Of a stretch of 64,000 bases of DNA, positions 24,544-32,830 are shown piece after piece (within the stretch, counting starts at the first letter, position 1; each line of letters starts with the position of its first letter). The notes under the pieces were generated by a model that was not told the origin of the DNA, ran no database searches, and was given only the letters and a program-made list of their open reading frames with translations. This DNA is from RGIG3009 sp045590855 (GTDB lineage: Bacteria; Bacillota; Clostridia; Oscillospirales; Acutalibacteraceae). Where the stretch lies: assembly GCA_045590855.1 (NCBI GenBank), contig JAZNRV010000029.1:3834-67833 (forward strand), read 5' to 3'. A program made the translations under genes and the position numbers.

Positions 24544-25200
24544 CTATTTCACAACAATATCTTTTACAATTTCATCAAAATACTTGGATGCGATATGGAG
24601 GCAAAACTCTTTCCTCATTTCCATATTTTCGTCTTTGCTACCATAGGTTTTGCCTGTGATCGGAGACTCTAACTCCACCATAAAATCTTGTAAAATCGCC
24701 AAAGCATCATTACCGTTCGCAATATCTTGATATCGTTTAATGTATTGCAGTAAGATGCCGAATCGTTCATGCGAAATCAAATTGTTCAGCAATTTTAAAG
24801 TTGCTTTCCCTTGCACCATATTATACGGAACGATCTCTTTTTCGTAGTCGAAGCCGATGGACTCATAATCGCTTTTCATAAAGTTGGTTTTGCCGGTTGC
24901 CAAGAGTTGCAACCCCGCAAAGAATTTCATTGTATCATCGGCAAGCCCTAATTGATCGGCTGTTAAATTGGAACTTTTATCCTCGCGAATATCGCTGAGT
25001 CCTACCAAATAATCGCACGAAACCCCTAGATACTCTGCCATTTTTCCTGCCAGAGCGATATCGGGATTGCGTTTTCCCAAAATGTAAAAATTGATACTTT
25101 GACGAGAGCAGCATACCGCTTCCGCAAATTCTCCTTGGGATATTCCTTTTTCAGAAAGCAATTGTTCCAATCGCTGACCAAAAATTTGTTGCATTTCCAT
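24544..25200 (-). CDS. CI/Cro-like (XRE) repressor, module copy B
   Basis: 218 residues, nearly identical to the copy at 18134-18790 along its full length, with only scattered substitutions. The HTH GISQGEFAEAVCCSRQS is unchanged, so both copies probably bind both operators. Start ATG 25200 behind GGAGG. Divergent from the second RNase gene. The downstream 3' flank (24448-24535) also matches copy A, marking a segmental duplication. Confidence 0.85.
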   Translation of the reverse strand: MEMQQIFGQRLEQLLSEKGISQGEFAEAVCCSRQSINFYILGKRNPDIALAGKMAEYLGVSCDYLVGLSDIREDKSSNLTADQLGLADDTMKFFAGLQLLATGKTNFMKSDYESIGFDYEKEIVPYNMVQGKATLKLLNNLISHERFGILLQYIKRYQDIANGNDALAILQDFMVELESPITGKTYGSKDENMEMRKEFCLHIASKYFDEIVKDIVVK

Positions 25201-25224
25201 ATTCAGAACCTCCAAAAGTACATA

Positions 25225-25287
25225 TTTGTAGCAAATGCAATATATCGCTACAATGCTATTGACAAATTAACAAAAGTAGCGTATACT
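25225..25287 (+). promoter_or_regulatory. Operator and promoter of RNase module B
   Basis: TTTGTAGC (25225-25232) with GCTACAA (25247-25253), then TTGACA (25259-25264), 17 bases, TATACT (25282-25287). Same plan as copy A with a slightly weaker -10. Confidence 0.75.
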
Positions 25288-25391
25288 ATAGTATAGCAAC
25301 AAAAGTGTATTTTGTCAAGTTTTTGAGCAGCGGAAAACTAAAACTATACTTTTGTGCGTGAGAATGGTATAATGTGAAAGGAGAAAACAAG

Positions 25392-25958
25392 TTGAGTTTA
25401 GAATTAGCAATTGTTGTAGCAGCCATAAATGGGGATAACTTAGCACCACAAATTACAACCAGTTCAAACTATAAACACTGGGTTAGCGTCGAGGATTGGA
25501 AGCGATGCATTGAATGTGCGAACAACCACGGGAAGGTTTGGTTGATTACCGAAACTCCCTATCCGGAACCTCCGCTACATCCAAATTGCCGCTGTGTAAT
25601 TGAAGTGATGCAAGCAATTGTAGCAGGAACGGCGACTATTAATGGAGTAGGCGGAGCAGATTGGGTATTAAAACATGACGGTAATTTGCCGGATTATTAT
25701 GTAACAAAAGAAGAAGCCGAAGCCAACGGTTGGAAACCGGGTAAATGGCCCTCAAATTTTGTACCAAACAAAATGATAACTAGGGGCCGATATTATAACG
25801 ATGATGGTCATTTGCCGTATGCATCCGGACGAATTTGGTTTGAAGCAGATATTAACTATACAACGGGAAAACGAAATTCTCAAAGAGTTTTATGGTCCAA
25901 TGATGGTTTGATGTTTGTTACGTATGACCATTACGAAACCTTTTATGAAATAATATAA
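25392..25958 (+). CDS. Barnase-like ribonuclease with N-terminal Cys/HPxCRC domain, copy B
   Basis: 188 residues, same length and plan as copy A but clearly diverged. RCIECANNHGKVW and HPNCRC appear in the N-terminal part; LPDYYVTKEEAEANGW, WFEADINYTTG, KRNSQRVLWS and TYDHYETF in the RNase part. All catalytic positions (Glu, two Arg, His) are kept. The N-terminal 30 residues are almost unchanged while the catalytic domain and metal-motif surroundings differ, a pattern expected when toxin specificity toward an inhibitor drifts. TTG start at 25392 behind AAAGGAG. Followed by two barstar genes. Confidence 0.87.
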   Translation: MSLELAIVVAAINGDNLAPQITTSSNYKHWVSVEDWKRCIECANNHGKVWLITETPYPEPPLHPNCRCVIEVMQAIVAGTATINGVGGADWVLKHDGNLPDYYVTKEEAEANGWKPGKWPSNFVPNKMITRGRYYNDDGHLPYASGRIWFEADINYTTGKRNSQRVLWSNDGLMFVTYDHYETFYEII

Positions 25959-25972
25959 GGAGGAAAACACAT

Positions 25973-26257
25973 ATGAAAACAATTGAATTAGATTTAACAG
26001 GGTGTAAATATTTAGCTGAAATTCATGAAAAAATACGTGTCGCATTTGATTTTCCTGAATGGTACGGAAAAAACTGGAGTGCGTTTTGGGATTTGCTTTG
26101 GAGCGAGTGTGATGCTGATAAAGTAATCATTAAAGGAGTATACTGTTTGCCAAGTGAGTTTGACAAGCCTCTCAGTATAATGTATGAAATACTGGATCGT
26201 AATAAAAAGGAACGTGCCAATAGTGATTGTCCTTTTGATTATGAAATTATCAGTTGA
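25973..26257 (+). CDS. Barstar-like RNase inhibitor, copy B1
   Basis: 94 residues. The contact helix reads FPEWYGKNWSAFWDLL; one of the two acidic contacts of classical barstar is Ser here, the other Asp is kept. RBS AAGGAGG, 14 bases after the RNase stop. A probable cognate inhibitor of RNase B. Confidence 0.9.
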   Translation: MKTIELDLTGCKYLAEIHEKIRVAFDFPEWYGKNWSAFWDLLWSECDADKVIIKGVYCLPSEFDKPLSIMYEILDRNKKERANSDCPFDYEIIS

Positions 26258-26289
26258 AAACTTTTTAGATAGATAGGCAGGAAACACAA

Positions 26290-26577
26290 ATGAAAATAAT
26301 TGAGTTAGATTTGACTGGATGCCAATATCTATCCGAAATTCACGAGAGAATACGTGTTGCATTTGATTTTCCAGAGTGGTACGGAAAAAACTGGAGCGCA
26401 TTTTGGGATTTGCTTTGGAGCGAATGTGATGCTGATAAAGTAATTATCAAAGGAGAGTTTACTTTATCCAAAGACTTCGATAAATCTTTGTCGGTTATGC
26501 ATGAGATTTTGGACGATAAGATCGCCTTTAATAAAAAATGCAATTTTAATTCTTTCTCTTACGAGATAAAAAGCTAA
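26290..26577 (+). CDS. Barstar-like RNase inhibitor, copy B2
   Basis: 95 residues, tandem duplicate of B1 (33 bases apart). The first ~60 residues are very similar to B1, with the contact helix again FPEWYGKNWSAFWDLL, but the C-terminal third differs. RBS is AGGAAA, weaker. It may protect against a related RNase from another strain (an orphan immunity gene) or add inhibitor dosage. Confidence 0.88.
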   Translation: MKIIELDLTGCQYLSEIHERIRVAFDFPEWYGKNWSAFWDLLWSECDADKVIIKGEFTLSKDFDKSLSVMHEILDDKIAFNKKCNFNSFSYEIKS

Positions 26578-26630
26578 TGATAAAGGAAATCATTTTTATA
26601 TAAAGTAATCAATTAATCTCTGATAAAATA

Positions 26631-26698
26631 CCGCTTGCTGAGTGATTTCAGCAAGCGGTGTTACTTTTTGCCGGGGTGTTTATTGCGTATCTCGGGAG
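26631..26698 (+). repeat. Island right-end hairpin and TATCTCGGGAG motif
   Basis: CCGCTTGC / GCAAGCGG hairpin (terminator for the barstar genes) followed by GGGGTGTTTATTGCG and TATCTCGGGAG, running directly into the tRNA-Ala fragment. It parallels 17975-18041. The rest of 26578-26900 holds the tRNA fragment, a second terminator and the next promoter; no gene is missed. Confidence 0.65.
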
Positions 26699-26752
26699 AG
26701 CACTTGAATAGCATTCAAGAGGTCAGCGGTTCAATCCCGCTTATCTCCACCA
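26694..26752 (+). repeat. Truncated tRNA-Ala copy, right attachment-site repeat
   Basis: 59 bases matching tRNA-Ala positions 14871-14929 from the D-arm GGGAGAGC to CCA, with three differences, all G to A. The 5' acceptor strand is absent, so it is not a functional tRNA. It marks the right end (attR-like) of the island inserted at tRNA-Ala. Confidence 0.88.
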
Positions 26753-26756
26753 ACAA

Positions 26757-26792
26757 AAGCCTTGAAATCTATGGATTTCAAGGCTTTTTTCT
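26757..26792 (+). terminator. Terminator after the tRNA fragment
   Basis: AGCCTTGAAATC / GGATTTCAAGGCT followed by TTTTT. Probably the original terminator of tRNA-Ala before the island was inserted. Confidence 0.8.
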
Positions 26793-26835
26793 GTGATAAA
26801 ATTGGGGTAGGGTTTTGCTTGTCGACAGGTATCGG

Positions 26836-26864
26836 TTGACAAACCGATAATTTTTTATTACAGT
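26836..26864 (+). promoter_or_regulatory. Promoter of the aldo/keto reductase gene
   Basis: TTGACA (26836-26841), 17 bases, TACAGT (26859-26864). Confidence 0.6.
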
Positions 26865-26900
26865 GTAATTAAGAGATTATATGAAAAAGGAGAATGGAAA

Positions 26901-27890
26901 ATGAGTTATACAGCATCCGAAAAGCGGTACGAAAGCATGGAGTATCGTCGGTGCGGGAACAGCGGCGTGGTGCTGCCGGCGATTTCCTTGGGACTGTGGC
27001 ATAACTTTGGGGAAATCACGCCCATCGACACGCAACGGCAAATGCTGCGTACCGCGTTTGATAACGGTATTTTTCATTTTGATATTGCCAACAACTACGG
27101 CCCCCCTGCGGGTGAAGCCGAGAGAAATTTCGGCAAGTTATTTTTGCAAGATTGGAAGCCTTACCGTGATGAGATGATTTTGTCCACCAAAGCGGGATAC
27201 TTTATGTGGCCCGGTCCGTATGGGGATTATGGTAGCCGCAAATATTTGATTGCCAGTTTGGACCAAAGTCTCAAACGCATGAACGTGGATTATGTGGACA
27301 TTTTTTATCATCACCGTCCCGACCCTAACACACCGCTTTCAGAAACTATGGGTGCGTTGGACCATATTGTACGCTCGGGCAAGGCTTTGTATGTGGGGCT
27401 TTCCAATTACCCCGCAGACCTGTTCCGCCAAGCGGTAGCGATTTTGAAAGAGTTGGGAACACCGTGTCTGATTCATCAACCGCGGTATTCGTTGTTCAAC
27501 CGTGGAATAGAGGACGGCTTGACCGACGCGCTGCGCGAAGAACAAGTGGGTTGTATTTGCTTTTCGCCGTTGGCAGGCGGATTGCTGACGGGCAAGTATT
27601 TGCACGGTGTTCCGGCAGATTCCCGCGCGGGGCGTGACCCGCGGTTCTTAAAACCGGAAAACATCACAGCAGAGCAACAACAAAAAATAGCCGCGCTCGG
27701 CGCAATAGCAGCCGAACGCGGACAAACCCTTTCGCAACTGTCATTAAGTTGGGTGTTGCGCGATAAGGTTGTGACGTCGGCGCTGATTGGCGCGAGCCGT
27801 CCCGAACAGATTTTAGAAAATATAAAAGCGGCGCATGCCGCCCCCTTTACGGGAGAAGAACTGCGCCGCATTGATGAAATTTTAGCCTAA
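26901..27890 (+). CDS. Aldo/keto reductase, YghZ/MgrA-like
   Basis: 329-residue NADPH-dependent oxidoreductase of the AKR superfamily. Catalytic residues are visible in FDIANNYGPPAGEAE (Asp and Tyr), STKAGY (Lys) and YHHRPDP (His); the C-terminal IGASRPEQILENI binds the cofactor. The ANNYGPP motif and length match the YghZ (L-glyceraldehyde-3-phosphate reductase) subgroup rather than AKR1-5. Start ATG 26901 behind AAAGGAG. It is the first chromosomal gene after the island and ends 9 bases inside the convergent mntP. Likely a carbonyl-detoxifying reductase. Confidence 0.9.
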   Translation: MSYTASEKRYESMEYRRCGNSGVVLPAISLGLWHNFGEITPIDTQRQMLRTAFDNGIFHFDIANNYGPPAGEAERNFGKLFLQDWKPYRDEMILSTKAGYFMWPGPYGDYGSRKYLIASLDQSLKRMNVDYVDIFYHHRPDPNTPLSETMGALDHIVRSGKALYVGLSNYPADLFRQAVAILKELGTPCLIHQPRYSLFNRGIEDGLTDALREEQVGCICFSPLAGGLLTGKYLHGVPADSRAGRDPRFLKPENITAEQQQKIAALGAIAAERGQTLSQLSLSWVLRDKVVTSALIGASRPEQILENIKAAHAAPFTGEELRRIDEILA

Positions 27891-28466
27891 CAGATGTTCA
27901 ATCAAAATTTTAACGCCGATACCGATAAGCACGATGCCGCCTGCAATTTGCGCGCGTTTGCCAAAACAGTTGCCCGTGCGGCAACCGAGGTACACACCGC
28001 CTAAGCAAAACACAAAAGTAACAACGGCAATCACCGCAGCGCACAGTAAAAAGCCCCATGACGGTGCCAACAAACCGGTGCGTCCCAGTGCCATGGTAAC
28101 ACCGACCGCCATGGCATCAATGCTGGTAGCAACCGCCATAACGAGCAAGGTGCGCCAATGGGTGGGGTCGCCTTTGGGGGTATCGTCCTCGGTTTCGTGC
28201 AATACTTCCCACAGCATTTTACCGCCGATGAAGCAAAGCAGAACAAATGCAATCCAATGGTCAACCGCCAAAATGGCATCGGCAAACACGCTGGCGACAA
28301 GGTAACCAATCATCGGCATCAATCCTTGGAACAAGCCGAACGCGCCAGCCACTTTAAAAGCGGAAGACGGGGTAATTTTCTCCATAAAAATACCATTGCT
28401 GACCGAAACCGAAAAAGCGTCCATTGACAAGCCGATAGCAACCAACAGTAATGTTAACCAATCCAT
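27882..28466 (-). CDS. mntP: Manganese efflux pump MntP
   Basis: 194 residues, six membrane segments. Two MntP repeats are visible with paired acidic residues: IGLSMDAFSVSVSNG near the N-terminus and VATSIDAMAVGVTMA in the second half. Start ATG 28466 is set by AAGGAGC; an in-frame extension to 28565 crosses the divergent gene and is rejected. It would export Mn(II) across the cytoplasmic membrane. No yybP-type manganese riboswitch is evident in the short 72-base upstream region. The stop codon overlaps the 3' end of the aldo/keto reductase. Confidence 0.92.
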   Translation of the reverse strand: MDWLTLLLVAIGLSMDAFSVSVSNGIFMEKITPSSAFKVAGAFGLFQGLMPMIGYLVASVFADAILAVDHWIAFVLLCFIGGKMLWEVLHETEDDTPKGDPTHWRTLLVMAVATSIDAMAVGVTMALGRTGLLAPSWGFLLCAAVIAVVTFVFCLGGVYLGCRTGNCFGKRAQIAGGIVLIGIGVKILIEHLLG

Positions 28467-28538
28467 AACGCGGCTCCTTTTTAACACATAATGCTGAAAG
28501 TATAGCATAAAACACCAAAAAACACAAGGAGATATTCT

Positions 28539-29342
28539 ATGAACAACCACGATGATAACGTTCAAATAACGCTCGGCTGTTCCGATTGCGGTCGCCTTGC
28601 GGCGGCATCCACCATCCCCGTTTCGCGCGTGATTGAAAAACTGGACGAGTGCTTTGCCGTCAACGATATGGATGCCGCAGGGAAGTTGTTAGAATATTGG
28701 GAACAAGAAGCGGTCGCGTTGGGGGATTTATCGGGCGAATTGTCGGTGGTAAATGAGTTGCTGGGATATTATCGCAAAGTAGGGGACAGCCAAAAAGGCT
28801 TGCGCGCCGTTGCCCGCAGCTTGGAATTGCTCGAACTGTTGCACCAAAAAAACCAAGTGTCTGGCGCAACCGTCATCCTCAATGCGGCTACCACCATGAA
28901 AGCTTTTGGGCAAGCCCAGCAAGCGGTACCTCTGTATGAAAAAGCAGAGAAGATATATACCGAAAAACTTTCCTCAGGTGACAACCGTTTTGGCGGTTTT
29001 TATAACAACAAGGCATTGGCTTTGGTAGACGTAGGACGCTATAAGGAAGCGGAAGATTGCTACTGCCAAGCTTTAGCGGTAGTGGATGAACTGCAACCCG
29101 ACAGCGCGGTAACGTATGTAAACATGGCGCATTTGTACGAAGTTTGGCTTGATGACAGCGAACAAAAAATTGCCGAGTGTTTGCAAAAGGCGGAAGAGAT
29201 ATTGCAATCTCCGCGCATGGAACAAAACGCCTATTATGCGTTTGTGTGCAGCAAATGTGCACCGTCGTTTGATTATTTTGGTTTTTTTGTTACCGCAAAA
29301 ATTTTGACTGAAAGGGCAAAACGCATTTATGAAGGGCATTGA
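28539..29342 (+). CDS. TPR-repeat protein
   Basis: 267 residues of tetratricopeptide-like helices; clear repeats include AVPLYEKAEKIYTEKL, ALVDVGRYKEAEDCYCQALAV and AECLQKAEEIL. No signal peptide, so cytoplasmic. ATG at 28539 behind AAGGAGA. Its last 14 bases overlap the start of the DUF4037 nucleotidyltransferase gene, so the two are translated together and probably form a complex. Function unknown. Confidence 0.85.
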   Translation: MNNHDDNVQITLGCSDCGRLAAASTIPVSRVIEKLDECFAVNDMDAAGKLLEYWEQEAVALGDLSGELSVVNELLGYYRKVGDSQKGLRAVARSLELLELLHQKNQVSGATVILNAATTMKAFGQAQQAVPLYEKAEKIYTEKLSSGDNRFGGFYNNKALALVDVGRYKEAEDCYCQALAVVDELQPDSAVTYVNMAHLYEVWLDDSEQKIAECLQKAEEILQSPRMEQNAYYAFVCSKCAPSFDYFGFFVTAKILTERAKRIYEGH

Positions 29343-30267
29343 ACTTTCTAAACAATTTTATTTTGCATACGGCAAAGACATGCTCGAAAATGAGTTCCCC
29401 GAACTTGCCTCCCGCATAGCGGTGGGGCTGGCGGGGGAAGGCTCGGAGTGCTTGGGATTTGACGACGATTTGTCCACTGACCACGATTTTGAACCCGCGT
29501 TTTGTTTGTGGCTTACCGAACAAGATGAACAGCAATACGGCGTGGAACTTGTCCGTGCTTATCTCAAGTTGCCCAAAGACTTTGGCGGATATTCCCGCCA
29601 AGCACTGGCACCGGTGGGCGGTAGCCGACACGGTGTAATGAGTATTATCTCCTTTTACAATCGTTTTTTGGGAGCACCGAACGCACCGGATACGCACGAC
29701 CGCTGGTTGTATACACCATCGGCTTCGCTGCTTTGTGCGTGCAACGGCGAGGTGTTCCGTGACGATTTGGGTGAGTTTTCCGCAGTGCGGAAAGAATTGC
29801 TCAAAGGTTATCCCGAAGATATCCGCCGCAAAAAGTTAGCGGGGCATACCGTGCTGATGGCACAAGCGGGGCTGTACAACTATGCACGGTGCGTCGCACG
29901 GAGCGAAAACGGTGCCGCCCAGTTGGCGGTGTTTGAGTTTGTCAAACATGCCGTTTCTACGGTGTATTTGTTAAATAACGCATACGAGCCGTTTTACAAA
30001 TGGGCCTACCGCGGTATGCGCGAGTTACCGCTGTTGTCGTCCTTGGAATCATCGTTGGTGGCACTTACCGAACTTGGCAATAATCAAACAGAAGCAAGAG
30101 CAAAGCAAGAAAGTATGGAAGAGATTGCCGCCTTGTTTGTGGCAGAATATAAGCGCCAAGAACTCACAAGCAGTAACAGTACAGATTTAGAGCGCCAAGC
30201 GTATGCCATTGCAAACAGCATCACCGACCCGCAACTGCGCAACCGACATATCATGGACGGTGTATAA
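29329..30267 (+). CDS. DUF4037 nucleotidyltransferase-fold protein
   Basis: 312 residues. The N-terminal part has the polymerase-beta-like nucleotidyltransferase signature GLAGEGSECLGFDDDLSTDHDF (Gly-Ser followed by Asp-x-Asp), at about residues 34-55. The C-terminal helical part (about 180-310; HTVLMAQAGLYNYARC, EPFYKWAYRGM) is the DUF4037 domain. It probably transfers a nucleotide to an unknown acceptor. Translationally coupled to the TPR protein upstream, and followed by a strong terminator. Confidence 0.82.
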   Translation: MKGIELSKQFYFAYGKDMLENEFPELASRIAVGLAGEGSECLGFDDDLSTDHDFEPAFCLWLTEQDEQQYGVELVRAYLKLPKDFGGYSRQALAPVGGSRHGVMSIISFYNRFLGAPNAPDTHDRWLYTPSASLLCACNGEVFRDDLGEFSAVRKELLKGYPEDIRRKKLAGHTVLMAQAGLYNYARCVARSENGAAQLAVFEFVKHAVSTVYLLNNAYEPFYKWAYRGMRELPLLSSLESSLVALTELGNNQTEARAKQESMEEIAALFVAEYKRQELTSSNSTDLERQAYAIANSITDPQLRNRHIMDGV

Positions 30268-30308
30268 AAAGCGCGGGCTCGTTCGTTCGAACGAGCCCGC
30301 GCTTTTTT
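30268..30308. terminator. Bidirectional terminator
   Basis: GCGCGGGCTCGTT (30271-30283) with AACGAGCCCGCGC (30290-30302), T-runs on both sides. Shared by the DUF4037 and AraC genes. Confidence 0.88.
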
Positions 30309-31158
30309 AATTTTCCAAATGGCGATAAGCGGTAGGGGGAACCCCCATCACTTTCACAAAATTGCGATAAAAGGTGGAAAAATCATTATATCCGCACAGC
30401 CCGTAAACCGCAGTTATCTTGTATCCTTTTTCAATATACTCCACGGCTTTGCGTATGCGACATTGGTTTAAATATTGATGGAATGAACAACCGATTGCCT
30501 CGAAAAAACTTTTACAAAATTTGGTTTTCGACATAGCGGAAAGGCGCACAACACTGTCTAAGCTGATGCTTTGATAGTAATAGTTATCAATATACTCAAT
30601 GCAATGAAGAATAAATTGTTTACCGTCGTCAGCGGAAATCACGGTGGGAGTACTTTCAAAATAAATCCTTGCAAAAAGCGAAACGAGAACAATAACACAA
30701 GCCTTAATGATTTCGACCGAACCAATTTTTTTGTTTTCAAATTCTTTATAAATTTGCGCGACCAAATTTTCTACGCGCAAAGCATCCTCTGATGGTAAAG
30801 AAACTTTCAAGCGAATATCACTTTGTGCTTTAAGCGTGTTCAAAAACCCCACCGCAAGGGAATCAGATGTTATGGGAGTTACCGATTCCGGCATAAAAGA
30901 AAGCGAAAAAAAAGAACAACCATCGTTATCCGATATGCGGTGTGTGACACCCGGCGGTATAATAAACATATCGCCCGCAACCAATTTGGCAGAACCGTCA
31001 GCAACGTGATGGGTAAGCGAACCTTTCTCAATATAATAAATTTGAAAATACTCGTGCGAGTGCATTTTTTTGGCTTCGCTTGCATGGGTAACGCGTTGGA
31101 TATGAATACCGTCAGACGCGTTCTTATAATATCCCAAAACAAAGTGTTTATAATCCAC
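30307..31158 (-). CDS. AraC-family transcriptional regulator with cupin sensor
   Basis: 283 residues. An N-terminal cupin (about 20-110; HSHEYFQIYYIEKG, GDMFIIPPGVTHRI) is followed by a C-terminal double HTH (about 190-283; SLDSVVRLSAMSKTKFCKSFF and GYKITAVYGLCGYNDFSTFYRNFVKVMG). GTG start at 31158 after GAGGTGAG; the open frame further upstream (to 31314) crosses its own promoter and is rejected. Promoter TTGCAA (31208-31203), 17 bases, TATACT (31185-31180). It is divergent from the AtuA-DUF4387-hydratase operon and probably controls it in response to a small carboxylate or sugar-like ligand. Confidence 0.9.
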   Translation of the reverse strand: MDYKHFVLGYYKNASDGIHIQRVTHASEAKKMHSHEYFQIYYIEKGSLTHHVADGSAKLVAGDMFIIPPGVTHRISDNDGCSFFSLSFMPESVTPITSDSLAVGFLNTLKAQSDIRLKVSLPSEDALRVENLVAQIYKEFENKKIGSVEIIKACVIVLVSLFARIYFESTPTVISADDGKQFILHCIEYIDNYYYQSISLDSVVRLSAMSKTKFCKSFFEAIGCSFHQYLNQCRIRKAVEYIEKGYKITAVYGLCGYNDFSTFYRNFVKVMGVPPTAYRHLEN

Positions 31159-31179
31159 CAATCTCACCTCACTGATAAC

Positions 31180-31208
31180 AGTATAGCAAACATACGGAAT
31201 AATTGCAA
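31180..31208 (-). promoter_or_regulatory. Promoter of the AraC-type regulator
   Basis: Minus-strand TTGCAA (31208-31203), 17-base spacer, TATACT (31185-31180). Confidence 0.75.
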
Positions 31209-31234
31209 TATAATATGAACAAAACGCAATATTA

Positions 31235-31465
31235 ATGCCCAAACCGCGTGATATAGTAACAGTAAGAGGAGCGTGTTGCGTATGTAAAAGAAAACGTATC
31301 ATTGACCAAAGCAAACTTGCCGATATGCGAGCAGAAATGGAGCACTATGCGCAATATGAGTTTGTGGGATGGGCAACCCACGAACAATATTTCCATGCGG
31401 ACCATCTTGCCTACCAACCCGACATTGCCGAAAAACTGTACACCGCATGCGATGTTTTGCAATAA
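31235..31465 (+). pseudogene. Short open frame, probable gene fragment
   Basis: 76 codons without a convincing ribosome binding site. The last ~55 residues (LADMRAEMEHYAQYEFVGW, HADHLAYQPDIAEKLYTA) look like genuine protein sequence, while the first ~20 do not. Probably the tail of a deleted gene left between the AraC gene and its target operon. Apart from this, 31159-31515 holds the AraC promoter and the leader of the atuA-like gene. Confidence 0.35.
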
Positions 31466-31515
31466 AAAGGGTTTGAGTATATTTTTTTGGAAGATATTTT
31501 GGAGGACTAAACAGC

Positions 31516-32829
31516 ATGAAAATTGTAGCACTTAACGGATTATTAGGATATGGATACAGCGAGGAAGCGCTGAATATCGCCTTTTCCGAAAAGGTCGATT
31601 ATTTGGGTGTCGATGCCGGTTCCACCGACCCGGGACCGTATTATTTGGGCAGCGGGAAATCGTTTACGGACAGAAGCGCTGTCAAACGGGATTTGTCCCT
31701 AGCTTTGTGCAAAGCAAGAGAGCAAAACACGCCGTTTATCATTGGTACCGCTGGTGGCGCAGGTAGTAAAAAACACGTCGATTGGCTCAAAGACATTATC
31801 TATGAAATCGCACGCGAGAAAGAACTTTCTTTTAAGTTGGGGACCGTGTATACCGATGTTACCAAAGACTATGTAAAAGAAAAACTGGCGGCGGGAAAAA
31901 TCATCAATATGAGCAGCGAAATGCCGCTTGATGCAACCGCTGTCGACGAAACCACAACCGTGGTCAGCCAAGTCGGGATTGCACCCATCATCGAACTCCT
32001 CAAAGACGGCATGGATGTTATTGTTTGCGGCAGAGCGTGTGACACCGCCATTTATGCCGCCCCGTGCGTGTATCATGGGTACAATGCAGGACTCGCGTTC
32101 CACATGGCAAAAATTATGGAATGTGGCGCCATGTGCTCCGAGCCGGTTGCCGCCGCCGATGTCATGCAGGGGTATATGTACGACGATTATTTTGAACTTC
32201 GTCCGGCAAACCCTATTCGCAAATGCACTGTCAGCCGCGTTGCCGCGCATACTTTGTACGAGCAAAGCAACCCCTATCTCATATACGAGCCCGACGGTGT
32301 GTGCGATTTAACCAACTCTACCTTTACGCAGGTAGACGAACGCACCGTGCGTGTTGCGGGTTCGGTTTTTCACGATGCCGAGCAAAAAACCTTGAAACTG
32401 GAAGGCGTCAAATGTTCGGGTTATCGCACCATTTGCCCCGCTACCATTTACGATTCCAAAACCATAGAAAACATCGAAACGATAATCAACATCGTCACCG
32501 ATTTTGTGCATGAAACCACCAAAAACACACTCCCCGAAAACAGTTATACCATTCAATTTAAAATGAGCGGCGGCAAAGAATCTTCGTTGGGAGTCATCAT
32601 GGACATTGTCGGCAAAACGCAGGAAATTGCCGATACCGTCTGCGCATTGGTCAGAAGTCGCATGCTCCACTGCGATTACGAAGGCAGAAAATCATCGGCA
32701 GGCAACCTTGCGTTCCCGTTTTCTCCGTCGGACATCCACGTTGGCGCGGTGTACGAATTTTCGGTGTTTCATTTAGCGGCCGTAGATTCACTCATGGAAA
32801 CATCGAGCATTGTTAAAGAGGTGGTATAA
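31516..32829 (+). CDS. AtuA-family (DUF1446) protein
   Basis: 437 residues matching the acyclic-terpene-utilisation AtuA family. The N-terminal GLLGYGYSEEAL and GVDAGSTDPGPYYLG are typical, then GTAGGAGS and the conserved CGRACDTAIYAAP. ATG at 31516 follows GGAGG. First gene of a four-gene operon with DUF4387 and both halves of a class I fumarase-type hydratase. AtuA proteins are thought to act on hydroxy- or acyl-acid intermediates, often as the partner of DUF4387, but their chemistry is not established. In this setting the operon likely degrades or interconverts a branched hydroxy-acid. Confidence 0.88.
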   Translation: MKIVALNGLLGYGYSEEALNIAFSEKVDYLGVDAGSTDPGPYYLGSGKSFTDRSAVKRDLSLALCKAREQNTPFIIGTAGGAGSKKHVDWLKDIIYEIAREKELSFKLGTVYTDVTKDYVKEKLAAGKIINMSSEMPLDATAVDETTTVVSQVGIAPIIELLKDGMDVIVCGRACDTAIYAAPCVYHGYNAGLAFHMAKIMECGAMCSEPVAAADVMQGYMYDDYFELRPANPIRKCTVSRVAAHTLYEQSNPYLIYEPDGVCDLTNSTFTQVDERTVRVAGSVFHDAEQKTLKLEGVKCSGYRTICPATIYDSKTIENIETIINIVTDFVHETTKNTLPENSYTIQFKMSGGKESSLGVIMDIVGKTQEIADTVCALVRSRMLHCDYEGRKSSAGNLAFPFSPSDIHVGAVYEFSVFHLAAVDSLMETSSIVKEVV

Positions 32830-32830
32830 C

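Noticed and set aside
26694..26752. Second functional tRNA-Ala
   Set aside because: The 5' acceptor strand and part of the D-arm are missing and three stem/loop bases differ; it is only a fragment.
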